64,000 nucleotides of DNA from Mycobacterium sp. (GTDB lineage Bacteria; Actinomycetota; Actinomycetes; Mycobacteriales; Mycobacteriaceae), in the NCBI GenBank assembly GCA_018883075.1, contig VEQU01000001.1:62001-126000 (forward strand). The letters run 5' to 3'. A model generated the notes under the pieces. It was not told the DNA's origin. It made no database searches and saw only the letters and a list, made by a program, of their open reading frames with translations. Positions 52,278 to 62,611 of this stretch are shown here, piece after piece. Both the position numbers and the translations under genes were made by a program. Position 1 is the stretch's first letter, and each line of letters opens with the position of its first letter.

Positions 52278-53179
52278 GACCCACCGCTGACGAACTGGCC
52301 GAGGCGGCCATCACCATCCGCCGCGGTCTCGACGAGGATCTGCGTTACGGCCCGGACGTCACCACCATCACCACCGTGGCAGAGAATGCCACCGCCACAG
52401 CGGCTCTGGTGGCACGCGAGCCCGGCGTGGCCGCCGGCGTCGACATCGGGCTGCTGGTGCTCGACGAGGTGCTAGGCCCCGACGGCTACCGCGTCCTCGA
52501 CCGCGTCGAGGACGGAGTGCGACTGGAGGCCGGACAGTCACTGATGCGACTTGAGGCCAGGACCCGGGGACTGCTCACCGCCGAACGCACCATGCTCAAC
52601 CTCATCTGCCATCTATCCGGCATCGCCACCGCCACCCGGGCATGGGTGGACGCCGTCGAGGGCACCAACGCCAAGATCCGCGACACCCGCAAGACTCTGC
52701 CGGGACTGCGGGCGCTGCAGAAATACGCCGTGCGGGTCGGCGGCGGGGTCAACCACAGGATGGGTCTCGGCGACGGCGCACTGATCAAGGACAACCACGT
52801 CGCCGCCGCTGGATCGGTGGTCGCCGCGCTGCGTGCGGTGCGCGCGGCCGCTCCGGACATCCCGTGCGAGGTCGAGGTCGACACCCTCGATCAACTCGAC
52901 GAGGTGCTCGCCGAGGACATCGAGCTGATCCTGCTCGACAACTTCCCGGTCTGGCAGACTCAGATCGCGGTGCAGCGCCGCGACGCCCGCGCGCCCGGAA
53001 CACGTCTGGAGTCCTCCGGCGGGCTCTCGCTGGACACCGCCGCCGAGTACGCCGGAACCGGGGTGGACTACCTGGCGGTCGGCGCGCTCACCCATTCGGT
53101 GCGGGTGCTGGATATCGGTCTGGATTTCGAGGCGTCTAGATCGGCATCCGGTAGCCGAAGTACTCCTGATCCTCGTTGA
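52274..53179 (+). CDS. nadC: Nicotinate-nucleotide pyrophosphorylase (quinolinate phosphoribosyltransferase)
   Basis: Converts quinolinate and PRPP to nicotinate mononucleotide (301 residues). Signature segments include RTMLNLICHLSGIAT, IRDTRKTLPGLR, KYAVRVGGGVNHRMGL and LIKDNH. The usual family end (VRVLDIGLDF) is followed here by about 15 extra residues rich in Ser and Arg, so the stop lies 44 bases inside the convergent fragment gene. The tail looks like read-through of a lost original stop. ATG 52274 overlaps the nadB stop. Confidence 0.95.
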   Translation: MRPTADELAEAAITIRRGLDEDLRYGPDVTTITTVAENATATAALVAREPGVAAGVDIGLLVLDEVLGPDGYRVLDRVEDGVRLEAGQSLMRLEARTRGLLTAERTMLNLICHLSGIATATRAWVDAVEGTNAKIRDTRKTLPGLRALQKYAVRVGGGVNHRMGLGDGALIKDNHVAAAGSVVAALRAVRAAAPDIPCEVEVDTLDQLDEVLAEDIELILLDNFPVWQTQIAVQRRDARAPGTRLESSGGLSLDTAAEYAGTGVDYLAVGALTHSVRVLDIGLDFEASRSASGSRSTPDPR

Positions 53180-53411
53180 ACCCGCCGTAGCCGGCACCGA
53201 GGTGGTCGAAGGATTCGACGAACTCGATCGCCTCGATCCACTTCACCTGTTTGAGGCAGAGTTCGACTTCGTCGCGCAGCCGCAGCGGCCCGATCCGCAC
53301 CGCAGGAAGCTTCGCGCGGGTCTGCGGCAGACCTCCTGCCCAGTCGTCGAGGGAGATCGGGCGTTCCACGCGACCGGCCAGCGCGCCCTCCAGGGGATCG
53401 GGGTGGTTCAC
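53136..53411 (-). pseudogene. C-terminal fragment of a sulfite-oxidase-like molybdopterin oxidoreductase
   Basis: The 91-residue frame ends with the hallmark C-terminus of sulfite-oxidase-type molybdopterin oxidoreductases: VKWIEAIEFVESF, GAGYGGFNEDQEYFGYRMP. The preceding GPLRLRDEV also fits that family, but nothing of the molybdopterin pocket or its cysteine ligand is present, and the first 35 residues do not align. It is most likely the remnant of a larger gene. It still has a GTG overlapping the upstream stop as GTGA and could be translated. Its end overlaps nadC by 44 bases. A short stand-alone protein of unknown use is the alternative. Confidence 0.55.
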
Positions 53412-53845
53412 GACCGGCTACCGTCGATCTCGGCGACGAACACCCCGATGCCGCGCCGTGCCGCCATGCGCGCCATCCGCGGTAGCGCCGGGTCGTCGCT
53501 GCCGGCTTCCACGATTCGCGGGTTCACCAGATGCACGTCCCGCCGGCCGAGCCGGAGCTCCGCCTCGCCGGCGGCCAGGATGTTCTTCACCCAGTTGGTC
53601 TTGCCGTGCGCCAGCATGATCGCCACCGTATCGCCCTTGCGGTAGGCCGACACCGCGGTCTCCAACTGGCGGCCGGACTTGCGGCCCCGGTGGCGGATCA
53701 CGGTGATCCCCGGGGTGAAGCGGGCCACCGACACCGCCCAGGGATTGATGTAGCGAATCTGGAAGCTCTCCAGCCAGGGCGGGAACTTCATCGGCACACC
53801 AGGGACGTTGTTCGGGTGGTCAGCTGCGCGCATGTCGCCCATCAT
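53408..53845 (-). CDS. Deazaflavin-dependent nitroreductase-family protein (Rv1598c-like)
   Basis: Second small F420/flavin split-barrel protein in the window (up to 145 residues). MKFPPWLESFQIRYINPW and ITVIRHRGRKSGRQLETAV are the family's N-terminal helix and core strands, followed by GKTNWVKNILAAGEAEL. The start may be ATG 53845 or the internal ATG 53791 that begins MKFPPW, where relatives often begin. Its stop overlaps the downstream fragment's GTG. It sits between nadC and hisD as Rv1598c does. Substrate unknown. Confidence 0.82.
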   Translation of the reverse strand: MMGDMRAADHPNNVPGVPMKFPPWLESFQIRYINPWAVSVARFTPGITVIRHRGRKSGRQLETAVSAYRKGDTVAIMLAHGKTNWVKNILAAGEAELRLGRRDVHLVNPRIVEAGSDDPALPRMARMAARRGIGVFVAEIDGSRS

Positions 53846-53866
53846 CCCCGGCGATCGCGCAGGGCT

Positions 53867-54511
53867 CTATGCGGTGCTGCGGCGCAGCAGGGAAAGAACC
53901 ACAGCGGCACCGGCGAACAGGCATGAGAACGTCCGGTTCATTGCGATCTGCTGCCGTGGAGTCTGCAACCAGCCCATCAGCCGTGCCGCCATCCCGGTGT
54001 AGGCGCCCATCACTGCGACGTCGACCACCATCATGGTCACTCCGATCGTCAGATACTGGGGCAGCAGAGGGCGCGCGGGATCGACGAACTGCGGCAGCAC
54101 GGCGAGCAGGAACACCATGCCCTTCGGGTTGGTGACGTTCACGAGCAGTCCACGCGTCAGCAACGTCCACCGGCCACCGGCGTTCGGATCAGCGGCGTCG
54201 GCGCCGACCTGGTCGGCGAGAGCCGTCGGGCGGGTGCGCCACTGCTGGACCGCCAGGTACACCAGGTAGGCCACGCCGATCCACTTGATCACGGTGAAGG
54301 CGGTCACCGATTTGGCCACCGCCGCGCCGAGGCCGAGGGCCACCACGATCAGCTGCAGCATCAGCCCGATTTGCAGGCCGGCCACGCTCCAGAAGCCGCG
54401 CTTGAGACCATGATTCAGGCCCGTGACCATCGACTGGATCGCCCCGGCGCCCGGCGAGACGCTGATCGCGACGGCGGCCCCGACGAACGCGAGCCACACC
54501 TCCAGGTGCAT
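53867..54511 (-). CDS. LysE/RhtB-family amino-acid exporter
   Basis: Six-helix exporter of 214 residues in the LysE/RhtB superfamily. The N-terminal signature ISVSPGAGAIQSMVTGLNHGLKRG (residues 17-40) and LLVNVTNPKGMVFLLAVLPQFV near residues 128-149 are typical. The substrate is likely an amino acid such as leucine, threonine or homoserine; nothing here fixes which one. ATG 54511 is used; the longer open frame reads into the upstream his region. It is divergent from hisD, with 104 bases between the starts. Confidence 0.87.
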   Translation of the reverse strand: MHLEVWLAFVGAAVAISVSPGAGAIQSMVTGLNHGLKRGFWSVAGLQIGLMLQLIVVALGLGAAVAKSVTAFTVIKWIGVAYLVYLAVQQWRTRPTALADQVGADAADPNAGGRWTLLTRGLLVNVTNPKGMVFLLAVLPQFVDPARPLLPQYLTIGVTMMVVDVAVMGAYTGMAARLMGWLQTPRQQIAMNRTFSCLFAGAAVVLSLLRRSTA

Positions 54512-54615
54512 TCCGGCAGTATGCGGGCCTGCTGAGCCGCAGCCCAATCGATGCATAAACGATTTTCGGATCGATGCCGCCATCAGCGACAATGATGCTG
54601 ATGCCCCGTTTTGCC

Positions 54616-57645
<3,030 letters not shown>

Positions 57646-57649
<4 letters not shown>

Positions 57650-58269
57650 CCCGACGTTCCATCATCGTTTTGGACTACGGCTCGGGAAACCTCCGTTCGG
57701 CACAGCGTGCGCTGGAACGGGCCGGCGCCGAGGTGACGGTCACCGCCGACCGCGCCGCTGCGCGTGAGGCCGACGGGCTCGTGGTGCCCGGGGTCGGAGC
57801 CTTCGAGGCGTGTATGACCGGTCTGCGCGCGATCGGCGGGGATGAGATCATCGCCGAACGGGTCGCGGCCGGTCGGCCCGTGCTGGGCGTCTGCGTCGGC
57901 ATGCAGATCCTGTTCGACCGAGGGGTGGAATTCGGCGTCGAGAGCGGGGGTTGCGGTCTGTGGCCCGGGTCGGTGACCCGCCTGGACGCCCCGGTGATCC
58001 CGCACATGGGCTGGAACACCGTCGCGGCCGCTGCAGGCACCAGGCTGTTCAAGGGCATCGCACCGGACACCCGGTTTTACTTCGTGCACTCCTATGCCGC
58101 CCAGCGGTGGGAGGGCGACCCGGACGCACTGCTGACATGGGCCACCCACCACACCCGGTTCCTGGCCGCAGTGGAGGATGGACCGCTGTCGGCGACGCAA
58201 TTTCATCCGGAGAAGAGCGGCGATGCCGGTGCGGCACTGCTGTCGAATTGGGTTGAGGGACTCACGTGA
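57646..58269 (+). CDS. hisH: Imidazole glycerol phosphate synthase, glutamine amidotransferase subunit
   Basis: Class I glutaminase that feeds ammonia to HisF (207 residues). The catalytic cysteine is in [11 protein letters not shown] near residue 85, and the His-Glu pair is in [10 protein letters not shown] near residues 186-188. The oxyanion-loop segment [10 protein letters not shown] is also present. GTG 57646 overlaps the hisB stop. hisA and impA separate it from its partner hisF. Confidence 0.95.
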
Positions 58270-59021
58270 ACAACGACAGGACACTGATCTTGTTGCCGGC
58301 GGTCGATGTCGTCGAGGGCCGGGCCGTGCGGCTCGTCCAGGGCAAGGCCGGCAGTGAGACCGAGTACGGCTCAGCGCTGGAGGCGGCGCTCACCTGGCAG
58401 CGTGACGGCGCCGAGTGGATCCATCTGGTGGATCTTGACGCGGCGTTCGGGCGGGGCAGCAACGCCGCACTCCTGGCGGAGGTGGTGCGTTCGCTGGACG
58501 TGAAGGTCGAACTATCCGGCGGCATCCGCGACGACGCCTCGCTGCGTGCGGCGCTGGCGACCGGATGCGCGCGGGTCAACATCGGTACCGCCGCGCTGGA
58601 AAACCCGCGGTGGTGCGCCCGTGCGATCGCCGAGTTCGGTGACCGGGTGGCCGTCGGCCTCGATGTGCAGATCGTCGACGGCGAGCACCGGCTGCGCGGC
58701 CGAGGGTGGGAGACCGACGGCGGGGATCTATGGCAGGTGCTCGAGCGGCTCGACAGCGAAGGATGCTCGCGGTTCGTCGTCACCGATGTGACCAAGGACG
58801 GCACCCTGACCGGGCCGAACCTCGACCTGCTGGAGGGCGTCGCCGAATGCACCGACGCCCCGGTGATCGCCTCCGGCGGGGTGTCGAGTCTCGACGATCT
58901 GCGGGCCATCGCCACGCTCACCGGCAGCGGGGTGGAGGGCGCCATCGTCGGCAAGGCCCTCTATGCCCGGCGATTCACCCTGCCCGAGGCACTTGCCGCG
59001 GTGAGTGATGGTCGTGGCTGA
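58266..59021 (+). CDS. hisA: PriA/HisA phosphoribosyl isomerase
   Basis: (beta/alpha)8 isomerase of 251 residues for the ProFAR step of histidine synthesis. In actinobacteria lacking trpF this enzyme (PriA) also performs the TrpF step of tryptophan synthesis. It has the N-terminal Asp in [14 protein letters not shown], the phosphate loop LSGGIRDD, and the second Asp in [18 protein letters not shown] 58266 overlaps the hisH stop. Its 3' end overlaps impA by about 14 bases. Confidence 0.95.
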   Translation: MNNDRTLILLPAVDVVEGRAVRLVQGKAGSETEYGSALEAALTWQRDGAEWIHLVDLDAAFGRGSNAALLAEVVRSLDVKVELSGGIRDDASLRAALATGCARVNIGTAALENPRWCARAIAEFGDRVAVGLDVQIVDGEHRLRGRGWETDGGDLWQVLERLDSEGCSRFVVTDVTKDGTLTGPNLDLLEGVAECTDAPVIASGGVSSLDDLRAIATLTGSGVEGAIVGKALYARRFTLPEALAAVSDGRG

Positions 59022-59820
59022 CCTTGCGGCGCTGGTTACCACGGCGGCGGCGATCCTGGACCGGGCCGCCGCGCCGTTCGTCGACGGCCACCGCGCGGAC
59101 TCCGCAGTGCAGAAGCAGGGAAATGACTTCGCCACCGAGGTGGATCTGGCGATCGAGCGGCAGGTCGTCGCCGAACTGGAGGCGGCCACCGGAATCGGCG
59201 TTCACGGTGAGGAGTTCGGTGGGGCCGAACTCGATGCCCCGTTGGTGTGGGTGGTCGACCCGATCGACGGCACCTTCAACTACGCGGCCGGTTCGCCGAT
59301 GGCGGCCATGCTGCTCGGATTACTCCGCGACGGGGAACCGGTGGCCGGGCTGACCTGGTTGCCCTTCACCGGCCAGCGCTACACCGCCATCGCCGGCGGC
59401 CCGGTCTACGTCAACGGCGTCGCCCACCCGCCACTGCGGCCCGCCCGGCTATCCGACTCGGTCGTCGGAATCGGCACGTTCAACGTCGACTCACGCGGTC
59501 GTTTCCCGGGTCCGTACCGGCTTGCGATCTTCACCGAACTCACCCGGGTGTGCGGGAAGATCCGGATGCACGGTTCGACCGGGATCGACATGGCCTACGT
59601 CAGCGCCGGAATACTCGGCGCCGCAGTCAGTTACGGCGGACGGGTGTGGGATCACGCCGCCGGTGTCGCCTTGGTGACCGCGGCCGGCGGTGTCGTCACC
59701 GACCTCGAGGGCAAGCCCTGGACCGTCGAGACGCGTTCGACGGTGACCGCCGCCCCGGGCGCACACGGGCAGTTGATGGAGATCATCGCGAGCGTCGGCT
59801 CCCCGGAGGACTACCGCTGA
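59008..59820 (+). CDS. impA: Inositol-monophosphatase-family phosphatase ImpA
   Basis: Mg-dependent, lithium-sensitive-type phosphatase (270 residues). Metal-site motifs are HGEEFGG near residues 66-72, DPIDGTFNY near 86-94 and WDHAAGVAL near 214-222. Its place between hisA and hisF mirrors Rv1604. It may dephosphorylate inositol phosphate, but since HisB here lacks a phosphatase domain, a histidinol-phosphate role cannot be excluded; in M. tuberculosis that job is assigned to a different paralogue. ATG 59008 is chosen; GTG 59005 and GTG 59014 are near alternatives. Confidence 0.9.
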   Translation: MVVADLAALVTTAAAILDRAAAPFVDGHRADSAVQKQGNDFATEVDLAIERQVVAELEAATGIGVHGEEFGGAELDAPLVWVVDPIDGTFNYAAGSPMAAMLLGLLRDGEPVAGLTWLPFTGQRYTAIAGGPVYVNGVAHPPLRPARLSDSVVGIGTFNVDSRGRFPGPYRLAIFTELTRVCGKIRMHGSTGIDMAYVSAGILGAAVSYGGRVWDHAAGVALVTAAGGVVTDLEGKPWTVETRSTVTAAPGAHGQLMEIIASVGSPEDYR

Positions 59821-60593
59821 TGGACGTCGCGGTGCGGGTGATCCCCTGCCTGGACGTCGATGCGGGCCGGGTCGTCAAGGGAGTGAACTTCGCGAACCTG
59901 CGCGACGCCGGGGATCCGGTAGAACTGGCCGCGGCCTACGACGCCCAGGGCGCCGACGAACTGACCTTCCTCGACGTGACGGCGTCATCGTCGGGCCGGG
60001 CCACCATGCTGGAGGTGGTGCGCCGCACCGCAGAGCAGGTGTTCATACCGCTGACCGTCGGCGGCGGCGTGCGGTCAGTGGCCGACGTCGACTCGCTACT
60101 GCGCGCGGGTGCGGACAAGGTGTCGGTCAACACCGCCGCCATAGCGCGGCCCGACCTGCTCGCCGAGTTGTCCCGGCAGTTCGGCTCGCAGTGCATCGTG
60201 CTGTCGGTCGACGCCCGGACGGTGCCCGCCGGAGGCGCGCCGACACCGTCGGGGTGGGAGGTCACCACCCATGGCGGGCGGGAGGGCACCGGAATCGACG
60301 CGGTCGAATGGGCGCGGCGGGGAGCCGAACTTGGCGTCGGAGAGATCCTGCTGAACTCGATGGATGCCGACGGCACCAAGGCCGGGTTCGATCTCGCGAT
60401 GCTTCGGGCGGTGCGCGATGCTGTTCGCGTCCCGGTGATCGCCAGCGGAGGGGCCGGAGCGCTGGAACACTTCGCGCCGGCGGTGCGCGCCGGAGCCGAC
60501 GCCGTTCTGGCCGCCAGCGTCTTCCATTTCGGTGAGTTGACCATTCCACAGGTCAAGGCGGCCATGGCCGCGGAGGGGATCTGCGTCAGATGA
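59820..60593 (+). CDS. hisF: Imidazole glycerol phosphate synthase cyclase subunit
   Basis: (beta/alpha)8 cyclase of 257 residues that uses ammonia from HisH to make IGP and AICAR. Catalytic Asp residues are in [14 protein letters not shown] (near 11) and [11 protein letters not shown] (near 134); phosphate loops are VGGGVRS and [11 protein letters not shown] 59820 overlaps the impA TGA (TGATG), which rules out the longer open frame starting within impA. Confidence 0.96.
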   Translation: MDVAVRVIPCLDVDAGRVVKGVNFANLRDAGDPVELAAAYDAQGADELTFLDVTASSSGRATMLEVVRRTAEQVFIPLTVGGGVRSVADVDSLLRAGADKVSVNTAAIARPDLLAELSRQFGSQCIVLSVDARTVPAGGAPTPSGWEVTTHGGREGTGIDAVEWARRGAELGVGEILLNSMDADGTKAGFDLAMLRAVRDAVRVPVIASGGAGALEHFAPAVRAGADAVLAASVFHFGELTIPQVKAAMAAEGICVR

Positions 60594-60940
60594 GCACACT
60601 CGACCCCGCCGTCGCGGCACGTCTCAAACGCAATGCCGACGGACTGTTCGCCGCGGTGGCGCAGGAACGTGGCACCGGGCGGGTGCTCATGGTGGCGTGG
60701 ATGGACGACGAGGCGCTGGCGCGCACACTCGCGACCCGCCGGGCCACCTACTACTCGCGCTCGCGGGCTCAGCACTGGGTCAAGGGCGAGACCTCCGGGC
60801 ATGCCCAGCATGTCCACTCCGTACGCCTGGACTGCGACGGCGATGCGGTGCTGCTCGAAGTCGACCAGACCGGGCCCGCCTGTCACACCGGGGAGCAGAG
60901 TTGCTTCGAAGCCGACGTGCTGCTCGCGCCCGAGTGGTAG
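60590..60940 (+). CDS. hisI: Phosphoribosyl-AMP cyclohydrolase
   Basis: Zinc hydrolase opening the adenine ring of PR-AMP (116 residues, separate from HisE). The zinc cysteines are in [20 protein letters not shown] and GEQSCF. The substrate region [12 protein letters not shown] is conserved. ATG 60590 overlaps the hisF stop. It is the last gene of the his operon and ends four bases before the convergent thiolase stop. Confidence 0.95.
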   Translation: MSTLDPAVAARLKRNADGLFAAVAQERGTGRVLMVAWMDDEALARTLATRRATYYSRSRAQHWVKGETSGHAQHVHSVRLDCDGDAVLLEVDQTGPACHTGEQSCFEADVLLAPEW

Positions 60941-60944
60941 CAGG

Positions 60945-62141
60945 CTAGCGGGCGACGATCACCGAGGACCCGTGGCCGAACAGGCCCTGGTTGGCGGTGA
61001 CACCCACCGTCGCGCCCTCGACCTGCCGACCGGTGGCCTGACCCTTCAGTTGCCAGGTGAGCTCGCACACCTGGGCGATGGCCTGGGCCGGGATCGCCTC
61101 CCCGAAACAGGCCAGCCCGCCCGAGGCGTTGACCGGGATGCGGCCGCCGATCGCGGTCGCCCCGGAGCGCAGTAACTGCTCGGCCTCACCTTTGGGGCAC
61201 AGTCCCAGATGCTCGTACCAGTCGAGTTCCAGCGCGGTGGACAGGTCGTACACCTCGGCGAGGCTGAGATCCTCCGGGCCGATCCCGGCTTCGGCGTACG
61301 CCGTGTCGAGGATGTGGTCCTTGAACACCCGCTCCGGTGCTGCAACGGCGGCGGTGGAGTCTGTGGCGATGTCGGGAAGTTCGGGAAGGTGCTGCGGGTA
61401 GTTCGGCGTCGCGCACGACACCGCGCGCACCGAGGGCACCCCGGCCGTCGAGCCCAGGTGGCGCTCGGTGAACGCCTTGCTCGCCACGATCAGCGCCGCC
61501 GCCCCGTCGGAGGTTGCACAGATGTCCAGTAGCCGCAGCGGGTCGGAGACCACCGGGCTGGCCAGAACGTCGTCGACCGAACTCTCCTTGCGGTACCGGG
61601 CGTTCGGGTTGTTGAGGCCGTGTCGGGAATTCTTCACCTTCACCGCGGCGAAGTCCTCCAGCGTGGCCCCGTAGAGGTCCATCCGCCGGCGGGCAAGCAG
61701 TGCGAAGTAGACGGTGTTGGTGGCGCCGATGAGGTGGAAGCGCTGCCAGTCCGGGTCGGCTTTGCGCTCACCGCCGACCGGCGCGAAGAATCCCTTCGGC
61801 GTCGTGTCGGCGCCGATCACCAGGGCCACGTCGCACAGCCCGGCCATGATCTGCGCACGCGCCGACTGAAGAGCTTGAGAGCCAGAGGCGCATGCGGCGT
61901 AGCTCGAGGACACCGGAATGCCGGTCCAGCCCAGCTTCTGGGCGAAGGTCGCGCCCGCGACGAAGCCGGGGTAGCCGTTGCGGATGGTGTCCGCGCCGGC
62001 GACCAATTGGATCTGCCGCCAGTCCAGCCCGGCATCGCGCAGCGCCGCCCGCGCCGCGACGACGCCGTATTCGGTGAAGTCGCGGCCCCACTTGCCCCAC
62101 GGGTGCATACCCGCGCCGAGGATGTAGACCGGTTCAGTCAT
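60945..62141 (-). CDS. Thiolase-like lipid-transfer protein (Rv1627c-like)
   Basis: Thiolase-fold protein of 398 residues, SCP-x/Ltp type. The first catalytic cysteine is present in SYAACASGSQAL near residue 84. The C-terminal region reads NASGGLACFGEAIPAQ, where true thiolases have NxxGG...GHPxGATG, so the GHP histidine is missing. This pattern, together with the DUF35 partner immediately upstream, recalls Ltp2-type retro-aldolases of sterol side-chain breakdown rather than classical thiolysis. ATG 62141 overlaps the partner's stop as ATGA. The substrate is unknown, probably an acyl-CoA. Confidence 0.85.
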   Translation of the reverse strand: MTEPVYILGAGMHPWGKWGRDFTEYGVVAARAALRDAGLDWRQIQLVAGADTIRNGYPGFVAGATFAQKLGWTGIPVSSSYAACASGSQALQSARAQIMAGLCDVALVIGADTTPKGFFAPVGGERKADPDWQRFHLIGATNTVYFALLARRRMDLYGATLEDFAAVKVKNSRHGLNNPNARYRKESSVDDVLASPVVSDPLRLLDICATSDGAAALIVASKAFTERHLGSTAGVPSVRAVSCATPNYPQHLPELPDIATDSTAAVAAPERVFKDHILDTAYAEAGIGPEDLSLAEVYDLSTALELDWYEHLGLCPKGEAEQLLRSGATAIGGRIPVNASGGLACFGEAIPAQAIAQVCELTWQLKGQATGRQVEGATVGVTANQGLFGHGSSVIVAR

Positions 62142-62578
62142 GACGCAACCTTCCAGGCGTACACCGAGTGCTCGACACCGTCGTCGTCGACGTAGAGGGG
62201 CATCGTCGTCAACTCCATCTGCTGGCCGACCGTGAGGTCGGCGGCGAGCGTCCCCTCCACCACCTTGCCCAGGACGATGATCCCCTCGTCGGCGAGCTGC
62301 ACCGCGGCGACGGCGAAGGGCTCGAAGGCGTCGCTCTGCGGGTAGGGCGACGGCGGCTGGTAGCGATTCTCTGTATAGCTCCACAGCGTGCCGCGCCGAG
62401 CCAGCGGGACGACCTCGAGATCGTCGGCCTCGCAGGCCGGGTTGGGGCAGTTGTTCGCCCGCGGCGGGAAGACGTAGGTGCCGCACGCCGGACATTTGGC
62501 GCCAAGGAGATGGGGCGCACCGTGCTCGTCGAAGCCCCACCAGCCCTCGATGGCTGCGACGTCTGTCGAACCTGGCAT
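62138..62578 (-). CDS. DUF35 OB-fold acyl-CoA-associated protein (Rv1628c-like)
   Basis: Partner protein of 146 residues with an N-terminal zinc-ribbon CPACGTYVFPPRANNCPNPAC (residues about 31-51 supply four cysteines) and a C-terminal OB fold. Proteins of this family bind thiolase-like enzymes (Ltp2-DUF35, ChsH2) and help position CoA substrates. It is coupled to the thiolase by an ATGA overlap. TAAGCT at 62585-62590 on the minus strand ends six bases before ATG 62578, giving a leaderless promoter divergent from polA. Confidence 0.87.
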   Translation of the reverse strand: MPGSTDVAAIEGWWGFDEHGAPHLLGAKCPACGTYVFPPRANNCPNPACEADDLEVVPLARRGTLWSYTENRYQPPSPYPQSDAFEPFAVAAVQLADEGIIVLGKVVEGTLAADLTVGQQMELTTMPLYVDDDGVEHSVYAWKVAS

Positions 62579-62584
62579 CAGGCC

Positions 62585-62605
62585 AGCTTAACCGGTGCCT
62601 AGAGT
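62585..62605. promoter_or_regulatory. Back-to-back -10 boxes for the DUF35-thiolase operon and polA
   Basis: In a 33-base divergent gap, minus-strand TAAGCT (62585-62590) lies six bases before the DUF35 ATG, and plus-strand TAGAGT (62600-62605) lies six bases before the polA GTG. Both predict leaderless transcripts, with the two -10 boxes only nine bases apart, so the promoters must share upstream DNA and may compete. Confidence 0.5.
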
Positions 62606-62611
62606 GGGCAC

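Noticed and set aside
58975-59205. Short open frames antisense to impA
   Set aside because: No motif or ribosome site; shadows of the real gene.
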